Notes under the pieces: generated by a model
The model's input: only the letters and a program-made list of their open reading frames with translations
Database searches by the model: none
What the model was told of the DNA's origin: nothing
Origin: Candidatus Bathyarchaeota archaeon
GTDB lineage: Archaea; Thermoproteota; Bathyarchaeia; Bathyarchaeales; Bathycorpusculaceae
Length of the DNA: 5,076 bases
Direction: 5' to 3'
Assembly: GCA_014859805.1 (NCBI GenBank)
Contig: JACUTN010000065.1
Location: 1-5,076, forward strand
Program-made: the position numbers and the translations under genes
Part shown: piece by piece, positions 1 to 3,984 of the stretch
Numbering within the stretch: position 1 is the stretch's first letter
Layout of the letters: each line of letters begins with the position of its first letter

Positions 1-338
1 AGTATTGTTAGAATTGTAAGGTAAATCAAAGGGGTCTTCTCGTAAGGCATACCGAACAGAAGTACAGATGGAATGCGAACAGATAGAGCCAAGATAAAAA
101 GCGCGAAAATCCAAGAAAGAACGGTGTTCTTATCTCTTCCGTTTGTTTCTTTTGAGAATTCTGTCTTTTTGCAAGAGGTTTTGCACCATATATAAATTGG
201 GATTATTGACAGAACTGAGAGAAGAATGGGAATGGAGATTATGGATTCGCTTTCCGCTCTGGAAAAATATCCGCTTGAAAAGATAATTACTGCAACGATG
301 AAATATACTAAAAGAGTTTTTCGAACAGCACTTGTCAA
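1..338 (-). CDS. Partial multi-pass membrane protein, N-terminal 112 residues, function unknown
   Basis: An open frame enters from the left edge and begins on the minus strand at TTG 338-336. An in-frame TAG lies five codons upstream (353-351), and no in-frame ATG occurs before residue 97. An SD-like GAGTGATG at 351-344, with its GTGAT core 6 nt before the TTG, supports this start. The visible part has three hydrophobic stretches, at about residues 8-24, 32-51 and 72-90. A short polar loop (residues 52-71, with Cys52, Cys56 and several Lys) separates the second from the third. The third is followed by the sequence RIPSVLLFGMPYEKTPLIY. This pattern suggests a large integral membrane protein, such as those of archaeal surface-glycan synthesis, but I do not recognise the family and assign no function. 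It is divergent from archease across a 115-nt AT-rich spacer. Confidence is good that it is coding and a membrane protein, low for anything more. Confidence 0.72.
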   Translation of the reverse strand, partial: MTSAVRKTLLVYFIVAVIIFSSGYFSRAESESIISIPILLSVLSIIPIYIWCKTSCKKTEFSKETNGRDKNTVLSWIFALFILALSVRIPSVLLFGMPYEKTPLIYLTILTI

Positions 339-453
339 CTTTTCATCACTCTAATAATTACGTCCTTTAGTCTATTTGCGCAATTAAATTTTTTACATTT
401 CTAAGAAGGAAATGATTTAAGATTATGAGCGTTTAGTATTTTTATGGTTGAAA
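339..453. promoter_or_regulatory. Divergent promoter region between membrane-protein and archease genes
   Basis: This 115-nt AT-rich spacer separates two divergent starts. For archease, an AT-rich element around 413-424 (GATTTAAGATT, preceded by GGAAAT) lies about 35 nt before ATG 454. That would give a transcript with a very short leader, which fits the lack of a clear SD. For the membrane protein, a TATA-like TTTAAT (minus strand, about 382-388) lies roughly 45-50 nt before TTG 338. The assignments rest on position and base composition only. Confidence 0.4.
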
Positions 454-891
454 ATGACTGAAGGAACAAGCTATGAGTTTCTGGAGCATACGGCAGACGC
501 TTACGTTGCTGCTTACGGAAAAGACTTGGCTGAAGCCTTTGAAAGTGCAGCCGTCGCAATGTTTGATGTTATGACTGAAGTTGAAAAGGTTGAGGCAAAG
601 GTTGAGGATCGCGTTGAAGTTGAGGCAGAGGATGAGTATGCCTTGCTTTATAGTTGGCTTGAAGATTTACTTGTGAAATCTGACATAAACGAAATGCTCT
701 ATTCCAAGTTCAAAATTTTTAGCATAGACAAAACTTCAGACGGCTTCAGACTTCAGGCAAAAATTTGGGGAGAAAAGTTTAATCCGGAAAAACATCCCCA
801 GAAGGTTGGTGTAAAGGCTGTTACATATCATCGTATGGAAATTCTGAAAGAGCCAAATAAGGTAACGTTGAGGTTTATCCTCGACATATAA
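454..891 (+). CDS. Archease, activating cofactor of the RtcB tRNA/RNA ligase
   Basis: Archease speeds the guanylylation step and turnover of the GTP-dependent RNA ligase RtcB, which joins tRNA exon halves cut by the splicing endonuclease. I start the gene at ATG 454, giving 145 aa, a normal archease length. The in-frame TTG at 448 would add only two residues, and ATG 444 is out of frame and stops after five codons. Family landmarks are visible: FLEHTADAYV at residues 9-18 (classical form DHTAD), the helix with EAFESAAVAMFDVM at 27-40, the KAVTYHRMEI strand at 121-130 and the C-terminal FILDI at 141-145. The Asp of HTAD, the Lys of KAVTYH and the final Asp correspond to residues considered essential in characterised archeases. 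Residues 41-62 form an unusually Glu/Val-rich segment. Canonical rtcB begins 4.1 kb away on the same strand, and a diverged RtcB-like gene converges on archease from the right. Identification is firm. Confidence 0.95.
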   Translation: MTEGTSYEFLEHTADAYVAAYGKDLAEAFESAAVAMFDVMTEVEKVEAKVEDRVEVEAEDEYALLYSWLEDLLVKSDINEMLYSKFKIFSIDKTSDGFRLQAKIWGEKFNPEKHPQKVGVKAVTYHRMEILKEPNKVTLRFILDI

Positions 892-997
892 AGTGTCCCT
901 CTGCCAGAAATGATAGGGTGTGCTACTTAAGGATATTAACAAGAATTAGCTTATCAATGTTCTAAGGCTTCCGTCTCGATTGACACAATTCATTTTA
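892..997. other. Convergent intergenic spacer, nothing recognised
   Basis: This 106-nt spacer lies between the archease stop and the stop of the RtcB-like gene. I see no strong hairpin or T-tract on either strand and no tRNA-like arms. A weak CCCT/AGGG pairing near 898-918 is too short to call a terminator. Confidence 0.4.
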
Positions 998-2197
998 TCA
1001 AATTTTTAGTATATATTGAGGAATTAACCTTGCCAGTATTTGTGCCAGACGAAGTTCAACGGTTCTCAACACCACATTTTTTCCCCGATAGCCAAATTCC
1101 ATTTCTCGGACATCAGAGCAAATCTTATGTCCTACATCTGTTTGCATATCTAAAACAAAATATCTTTTATCATTAATTTCGATGACCTCTCGCACGTTAA
1201 GAAAGTCATTAAAAGTATATCCTCCCCCATGTGGCAATATGTTCGCATTTCTTAATCGATCAATCACACCCAAATTTTCTGCTCGCTTGGCAAATCCTAA
1301 AACTTCGATAATTTCATCATCCAGATTATTAATACCTTTCATTAAAAAGGCAGGCAAGTCAGCTCTTAATGCTATTGGAAAAACAGAACTGTTTTGGTCT
1401 TTGATGTTTTGGCAACCTAAGAGAAGTTCATTGTAATTCAAAAGCCCCTGATGTGTAACATTACATATCTCCTGAAATTTTCCAAATACCGCCTCTGCAA
1501 CCATCTTTCTTTTTTCTTTTGCAAAAAAATCAGCATATTGGTAAAATTTGAAAAACTCTTCAGCATCAGAATCAACTAAAACATGCAGGTTTCCGAATTT
1601 TGTTTCAATAACCTTTGATCTCTCTTTAAGGCTTTCGCTCTTATCAAAATAAAGTCCTAACCCTTTTCCAGTTTCCCCTCGTAGTTCTGGTACAGATCCA
1701 TGCACAATAAACGCGTACTCTGTTAAATCTAACTCCAATGACTCGTTTACAACTTTAAAAAGGTCGATAAAATGATTCCCTTTACAAAAGTCCCAATCGA
1801 TTTGAATATCATCGATATAAAAATCCTTCTTTACACTTTGAATCTGCTCGATTAATTCTTTGGGTTCTGTAAGTTCATCTAATCCTCCCACCAGCATACC
1901 ACAAGCGTTAGGTTTAGTATCTAAAATAATCAATTTATCCGTTCCAGAACCCCAAATAAGCTTACCTCCGTAACCAAATCCTGCTTTCCACCGAGTTAGA
2001 TTTCTCGTAACTGTCTCGTCAGGAGTTGAAACGAATGTTGCATTCGGGTCCAACCCAAATTTTTCTTGGACGATGTGGATCTTTGCCAAGCCATATTTCA
2101 TGTTTTCACGGCATAAATAAGACGCACCATCACCTAACCCTGTCGAAAAGAAATGCCTAGCTGCCCTTTTCAGTAATTCTGTTTTTCTGATCTCCAT
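998..2197 (-). CDS. Diverged RtcB-family (RNA ligase fold) paralogue, 399 aa
   Basis: RtcB enzymes join 2',3'-cyclic phosphate or 3'-phosphate RNA ends to 5'-OH ends through an enzyme-His-GMP intermediate and two Mn ions. This protein keeps the family's ordered landmarks: CG at 99-100, GNHF at 140-143, HGS at 166-168 with GKGLG at 177-181, a helix AEEFFKFYQYADFFAKEKR (212-230) resembling the family's 'YFxAMxxAANFAxANR' helix, VTH at 247-249, PHGGG at 322-326, and AQILARLIPQYILKI at 385-399, like the family ending 'AxxVARLxPxGVxKG'. From memory of P. horikoshii RtcB (Cys98, His203, His234, His329, GMP-linked His404, Lys480), the last spacings are 75 and 76 residues; here they are 74 and 75 (His249, His323, Lys398). 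Odd points: the metal-binding Asp three residues before the Cys is Pro96; the Arg of HGAGR is Tyr327; about 60 residues are missing between Cys and GNHF. Activity is therefore uncertain. ATG 2197 has AGGGGA 10 nt upstream. It follows the 75-aa gene by 18 nt, probably as one operon. Confidence 0.78.
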   Translation of the reverse strand: MEIRKTELLKRAARHFFSTGLGDGASYLCRENMKYGLAKIHIVQEKFGLDPNATFVSTPDETVTRNLTRWKAGFGYGGKLIWGSGTDKLIILDTKPNACGMLVGGLDELTEPKELIEQIQSVKKDFYIDDIQIDWDFCKGNHFIDLFKVVNESLELDLTEYAFIVHGSVPELRGETGKGLGLYFDKSESLKERSKVIETKFGNLHVLVDSDAEEFFKFYQYADFFAKEKRKMVAEAVFGKFQEICNVTHQGLLNYNELLLGCQNIKDQNSSVFPIALRADLPAFLMKGINNLDDEIIEVLGFAKRAENLGVIDRLRNANILPHGGGYTFNDFLNVREVIEINDKRYFVLDMQTDVGHKICSDVREMEFGYRGKNVVLRTVELRLAQILARLIPQYILKI

Positions 2198-2215
2198 TTC
2201 TTTAATCCCCTATAA

Positions 2216-2443
2216 TCACACACAAGTATGTGCTAATGGTAAAATTCGAGCCTTACTAACTTCCCTGATTCCCTTCAAAACTATGGGTTGATTCATTTCA
2301 AGCAGTTTCAGAACTTTGAGTGCTTTGTCGAATCTCCAGAGAGTTTTGTTTGTTTGCCTACAGCCAACAATCCTTAAACAAGTAGGAAGGTGGGTTTGTA
2401 TTACTATATTTTTGGAAGCCTTGTACACTACGTAGTAGACCAT
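2216..2443 (-). CDS. Small protein of unknown function upstream of the RtcB-like gene, 75 aa
   Basis: This ORF runs from ATG 2443 to TGA 2216, and the RtcB-like gene starts 18 nt further on, so the two are probably cotranscribed. I do not recognise the family. The protein is basic. It begins with a hydrophobic, beta-like stretch (residues 2-17) and contains HLPTC (18-22), Cys28, a Trp-Arg-Phe followed by a leucine-rich amphipathic helix (36-50), and a second His/Cys pair at 72 and 74 (AHTC). The His18/Cys22/Cys28/His72/Cys74 pattern could bind a metal, as in small archaeal proteins with an 'HxxxC' signature, but this is only a suggestion. No ATG or GTG lies in frame upstream before a TGA. The SD is weak (GGA 9 nt before ATG), and an 8-bp palindrome lies just upstream. 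The frame could be spurious, but its position as the leading gene of the unit favours a real gene. Confidence 0.55.
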   Translation of the reverse strand: MVYYVVYKASKNIVIQTHLPTCLRIVGCRQTNKTLWRFDKALKVLKLLEMNQPIVLKGIREVSKARILPLAHTCV

Positions 2444-2448
2444 GCAAT

Positions 2449-2468
2449 TCCAGCAATAAATTGCTGGA
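2449..2468. repeat. Perfect 8-bp inverted repeat (4-nt loop), possible operator or leader hairpin
   Basis: TCCAGCAA, then TAAA, then TTGCTGGA is a perfect 8-bp inverted repeat with a 4-nt spacer. It lies 5 nt upstream of ATG 2443 of the 75-aa gene. With the TATA-like element at about 2481-2489, transcription would start near 2459, inside this palindrome. It could therefore be a DNA operator covering the start site or a very short 5'-leader hairpin hiding the ribosome site. There is no T-tract on either side, so a terminator is unlikely. Confidence 0.55.
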
Positions 2469-2476
2469 GTATCTCA

Positions 2477-2492
2477 CCATTAGATAAAGTTT
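2477..2492 (-). promoter_or_regulatory. Putative TATA box of the 75-aa / RtcB-like operon
   Basis: Read on the minus strand this is AAACTTTATCTAATGG. The AAAC could serve as the BRE and CTTTATCTA as the TATA box, centred about 42 nt before ATG 2443. An archaeal start site about 26 nt downstream would fall near 2459. The call rests on composition and spacing only. Confidence 0.4.
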
Positions 2493-2552
2493 GCTACGTT
2501 ACCTCTCACGCGAATTGCTAAGTATGATATTATGCATCATCAGATAGACCCG

Positions 2553-2765
2553 TTACTTTCTGAATTCTAAACCATAATGATGTCCGTATATTTCACAAGT
2601 AATTTTTTCATCGTCAAATTTTAGTTCTCTTTTGGCGGATAGAGAAAGAAACGCGGTCTCTCTTAACCTAAGGCATTGAATTGTGTCCTTTTGGTCAAAA
2701 TATGCTAGCTTTGCCTTATTCTCTCGACAAGGTTCGTTTTTCGGTTCTGTTTTTCCGTTACGCAA
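2553..2765 (-). CDS. Doubtful 70-aa ORF, hypothetical or remnant
   Basis: This frame opens just after an in-frame TAA at 2771-2769. Its only plausible start is TTG 2765, with no SD and no convincing promoter. The translation looks protein-like rather than random: charged, with an arginine/leucine segment (about residues 33-46, LRLRETAFLSLSAK) and an ending ITCEIYGHHYGLEFRK. I do not recognise a family. The compact ending and missing proper start suggest either the C-terminal remnant of a decayed gene or chance. It lies between the RtcB-like operon (same strand, upstream) and the basic microprotein (opposite strand), and does not overlap either proposed coding part. Confidence 0.3.
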   Translation of the reverse strand: MRNGKTEPKNEPCRENKAKLAYFDQKDTIQCLRLRETAFLSLSAKRELKFDDEKITCEIYGHHYGLEFRK

Positions 2766-2815
2766 TTGTTATTTGGATACTGCAAAGTTACAGTCTCTCT
2801 GGAGGGATGAGAATC

Positions 2816-2947
2816 ATGTTCGTAGAACGAAAGCAGAGTGGTAGGCGACCTCCACATCATGTGAAACTTAATGAGGAGGTGATAAGAATGTCGAAGAAGA
2901 AGCGAGCCCCAAAGAAGAAGAAAGAAGAAAAGAAGGAAGAGTGGTAG
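2816..2947 (+). CDS. Possible 43-aa extended form of the K/E-rich microprotein
   Basis: In frame with the 19-aa protein that starts at 2888 lies an upstream ATG at 2816 with GGAGG at 2801-2805, 10 nt before it. A further ATG at 2807 sits too close to that GGAGG to use it. The added residues are polar and basic (FVERKQSGRRPPHHVKLNEE at 2-21) and have no recognised domain. Since the much stronger SD lies before ATG 2888, this could be a second translation product, an in-frame upstream ORF, or only leader sequence. I keep it as an alternative start. Confidence 0.4.
   Translation: MFVERKQSGRRPPHHVKLNEEVIRMSKKKRAPKKKKEEKKEEW
2873..2883 (+). promoter_or_regulatory. Near-perfect Shine-Dalgarno site before the microprotein
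   Basis: GAGGAGGTGAT contains AGGAGGTGAT, ten bases exactly complementary to the conserved 3' end of archaeal 16S rRNA. Its GGAGG core ends 8 nt before ATG 2888. This is the strongest ribosome site in the window and decides the start of the 19-aa reading frame. Confidence 0.8.
2888..2947 (+). CDS. Lysine/glutamate-rich 19-aa microprotein
   Basis: The 19 residues, MSKKKRAPKKKKEEKKEEW, end at TAG 2945-2947. They consist of a basic N-terminal half (eight Lys/Arg in residues 3-12) and a mixed Lys/Glu C-terminal half that should form a charged helix, capped by a terminal Trp. It resembles the free, disordered tails of ribosomal or other nucleic-acid-binding proteins. A role in RNA, DNA or ribosome binding is inferred only from charge. 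The reason to call it a gene is the ten-base perfect SD at ideal spacing. It is followed 79 nt later by a zinc-ribbon gene on the same strand. An in-frame start at 2816 would make a 43-aa version. I know of no named family. Confidence 0.6.
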   Translation: MSKKKRAPKKKKEEKKEEW

Positions 2948-2970
2948 ACTAACTGGAGGCATTGACTGCT

Positions 2971-2997
2971 GCCGTATAATACCCTAATTTTTATTTC
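2971..2997 (+). promoter_or_regulatory. Putative promoter of the zinc-ribbon gene
   Basis: Two AT-rich elements lie upstream of ATG 3027: GTATAATA at 2974-2981 and AATTTTTATTTC at 2986-2997. The second is the better placed; a start about 26 nt downstream would leave a leader of roughly 10 nt. The call is based on composition and spacing. Confidence 0.35.
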
Positions 2998-3026
2998 AAA
3001 TCTCCGCTTAAAGGATGTAATTGCAA

Positions 3027-3155
3027 ATGGCCATGTGCCCTAACTGTGGAAAAGAAATCCAAACACCGAGCAAGGAGTGGGACTTAGGCAAAATTCATGT
3101 CAAGCAATACGAGTGCTGTGGAAAAAAATTCCGTGAATACGAAAAGAAAGTTTAG
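3027..3155 (+). CDS. Small zinc-ribbon protein, 42 aa
   Basis: This 42-aa protein starts at ATG 3027. An in-frame TAA lies at 3018-3020, so only this ATG, the TTG at 3021 or the ATG at 3033 are possible. AAGGATG at 3011-3017 may serve as a ribosome site. The sequence has CPNCGKEI at 4-11 and YECCGKKFREYEK at 28-40, i.e. two cysteine pairs, CxxC and CC, about 22 residues apart, enough for one tetrahedral zinc site. The second knuckle is CCG instead of the usual CxxCG, a compact variant. The linker holds TPSKEWDLGKIHVKQ. Such one-domain basic zinc ribbons in archaea generally bind nucleic acid or partner proteins, and this one has no more precise assignment. It lies downstream of the K/E-rich microprotein on the same strand and ahead of a T-rich terminator. 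It is clearly coding, of unknown function. Confidence 0.85.
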   Translation: MAMCPNCGKEIQTPSKEWDLGKIHVKQYECCGKKFREYEKKV

Positions 3156-3186
3156 GACAGACATGCTAGTCGCTTGCTACACAATT

Positions 3187-3213
3187 CCCCCATTTTTCTA
3201 TTTCTATTATTTT
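3187..3213 (+). terminator. T-rich terminator after the zinc-ribbon gene
   Basis: A pyrimidine tract with CATTTTTC, TATTTC and TATTATTTT occurs 30-60 nt past the stop codon. Archaeal RNA polymerase commonly stops at such T-runs without a hairpin. Confidence 0.5.
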
Positions 3214-3403
3214 CATCCGAATCCCAAATTCACAAGTTTAATTTCAACTCGGTTTGAAACTTAAGGGCATGGCAACCCTACCCCAATTCCTATTTCTTTT
3301 TTAGAGTCCAAGAAAAGTTTAAGGTCGAACCACCAAAAATCGAGGGTTACGGAAGATACATCATTTTTTATTCTTGACATACAGAAAGCCAGAATCCCCT
3401 TTT
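3214..3403. other. Intergenic stretch without a supported gene
   Basis: No complete gene is supported here. A weak AAGGG/CCCTA pairing with an 8-nt loop near 3263-3282 is followed by a T-run (3295-3302), which could be a second terminator on the plus strand. A plus frame without a start codon ends at TGA 3375-3377 and reads like the tail of a protein (VEPPKIEGYGRYIIFYS). The minus strand has short frames only, including a 22-codon ATG frame (3429-3361) overlapping the end of the winged-helix gene. I see no tRNA or repeat array. Confidence 0.4.
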
Positions 3404-3622
3404 TTATCGAACCAGAACCATGATTTCATTAATCAGTGTCTCTGGAATGAGATCCCTCCTCTTCCGCTTAGTCAATTTCACAAAGCCAAATCTGCTTAAC
3501 ACTTGCAAATCTTGGTACACGTTTTTCACATTCCGCCTCGTCTTTCTAGCGAAATCGTTTATTGATTCAACACGCATAATGGCAAGCTGATACAACAACT
3601 GTATCCTCCTAGGCGTTAGCAA
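3404..3622 (-). CDS. Winged-helix DNA-binding protein (C-terminal part of a probable split gene)
   Basis: The frame begins at TTG 3622, overlapping the end of the 84-aa frame by 7 nt, and encodes 72 aa. It is a compact winged-helix domain: LTPRRIQLLYQLA (2-14) as first helix, VESINDFARKTRR (18-30) as second, NVKNVYQDLQVLSRFG (31-46) as recognition helix, and FVKLTKRKRRDLI (47-59) as a strongly basic wing. This layout is typical of small archaeal MarR/ArsR-like regulators. The frame continues upstream of the TTG without a stop, as KLPEQAALLTPRR, back to the A5 run at 3645-3641. This suggests the TTG is not a natural start and that the protein was once joined to the 84-aa product. If the two are separate, stop/start overlap would couple their translation. 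An AGGAGG at 3612-3607 precedes another TTG, but it encodes the two Arg of TPRR and is probably coincidental. Confidence 0.65.
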   Translation of the reverse strand: MLTPRRIQLLYQLAIMRVESINDFARKTRRNVKNVYQDLQVLSRFGFVKLTKRKRRDLIPETLINEIMVLVR

Positions 3623-3870
3623 AGCAGCTTGCTCAGGAAGTTTTTAATCTCTTCAACAGCATAGTCGAGCTGTCCATCTTCAATGTAGCCTTTATAGCTG
3701 TTCACAAGTTCAGCCCACTCAAAATAAATCCTTGCAAACTTAGAATCAAGCTTCTCCCCTAGGAAAAGCTCCTCAAACCTTTCAAAGCTCATACCAAATT
3801 CTTTTTCAAGCTTTCGGATTTTCTTCATAACCTCTTCAGGCGTTAAATCCCGAACAATTCTGAGAAGCAT
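3616..3870 (-). CDS. 84-aa acidic helical protein (N-terminal part of the probable split regulator)
   Basis: The frame runs from ATG 3870 to TAA 3618-3616. It is predicted to be largely helical: VRDLTPEEVMKKIRKLEKEFG (6-26) is an amphipathic charged helix, MSFERFEELFLGEKL (27-41) a second, and DSKFARIYFEWAELVNSYKG (42-61) a third with the aromatic YFEWAELV core. A short acidic tail, YIEDGQLDYAVEEI, follows at 62-75. This resembles the small helical partner or sensor part found next to winged-helix domains in archaeal regulators and antitoxin-like pairs; the family name is not certain. Residues from 76 on differ from what a fused gene would encode. The promoter probably lies at 3904-3910 (minus strand TTTTAA), about 37 nt before the ATG. 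The gene is divergent from the metallo-hydrolase gene. I see no toxin-like gene beside it. Confidence 0.7.
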   Translation of the reverse strand: MLLRIVRDLTPEEVMKKIRKLEKEFGMSFERFEELFLGEKLDSKFARIYFEWAELVNSYKGYIEDGQLDYAVEEIKNFLSKLLC

Positions 3871-3984
3871 AAGGTTTCACAGTAAAAGGTGCTTTCAACT
3901 TGCTTAAAATTCTTGGCGATGAAAATGTTTAAAGCAGTTGACAACGACTTTAACATTCCACTTAAACGCAAGACGGTGCAAAGA
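3871..3984. promoter_or_regulatory. Divergent promoter region, split regulator / metallo-hydrolase
   Basis: This 114-nt spacer separates two divergent starts. Toward the regulator, minus-strand AATTTTAAGC near 3902-3911 is a fair TATA box. Toward the hydrolase, TGTTTAAAGC (3923-3932) or GACTTTAACA (3947-3956) could act. GGTG at 3975-3978 is the ribosome site for ATG 3985. Because the divergent regulator is a winged-helix protein, it might act on this region, but I see no clear palindrome. Confidence 0.4.

Larger units (their letters stand above)
3404..3870 (-). pseudogene. Probable single regulator gene split by a one-base frameshift (84-aa + 72-aa frames)
   Basis: Adding one A to the A5 run at 3645-3641 (minus strand) makes the two frames continuous as a 155-aa protein. 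Around the join it would read AVEEIKKLPEQAALLTPRR, a natural helix leading into the winged-helix domain. The alternative tail of the upstream frame (NFLSKLLC) is short and looks accidental. The product would be an acidic helical N-terminal domain followed by a DNA-binding domain. The cause may be a sequencing or assembly error in a homopolymer, a real mutation, or recoding. A classical -1 slip is not well supported, because the base before AAA AAC is T, so the slipped codon would be TAA. I recall similar helical-plus-winged-helix proteins in archaea near toxin-antitoxin-type loci, but I cannot verify that here. Confidence 0.5.

Noticed and set aside
736..942. 68-aa minus-strand frame
   Set aside because: It lies antisense to the archease coding sequence, which is clearly real; no SD, no recognisable content.
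1182..1436. 84-aa plus-strand frame inside the RtcB-like gene
   Set aside because: It is a shadow of the minus-strand gene, with no ribosome site or promoter.
2681..2815. Upstream part of the 88-aa plus frame before ATG 2816
   Set aside because: ATG 2681 has no SD, and the segment reads through what looks like leader or promoter sequence; the GGAGG at 2801 and the strong SD at 2873 favour later starts.
2705..2962. 85-aa minus-strand frame rich in Leu/Phe
   Set aside because: Its leucine/phenylalanine runs are the antisense of the AAG/GAA repeats encoding the K/E-rich microprotein, so it is a composition artefact rather than a membrane protein.
3312..3340. GGTCGAACC resembling a tRNA T-loop on the minus strand
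   Set aside because: Stem spacing is wrong for a T-arm, and no acceptor, D or anticodon arms can be found around it.
3361..3429. 22-aa minus ORF MKSWFWFDKKGDSGFLYVKN...
   Set aside because: It overlaps the end of the winged-helix gene in another frame, lacks an SD and is too short to support from sequence alone.
3600..3660. Complete two-gene toxin-antitoxin operon
   Set aside because: No toxin-like domain is present in either frame or beside them; the evidence fits one split regulator better.
3889..3984. Longer N-terminus for the MBL hydrolase from GTG 3889 or ATG 3919/3925
   Set aside because: It would cover the divergent promoter region and places residues before the first strand of the fold; ATG 3985 has a properly spaced GGTG.
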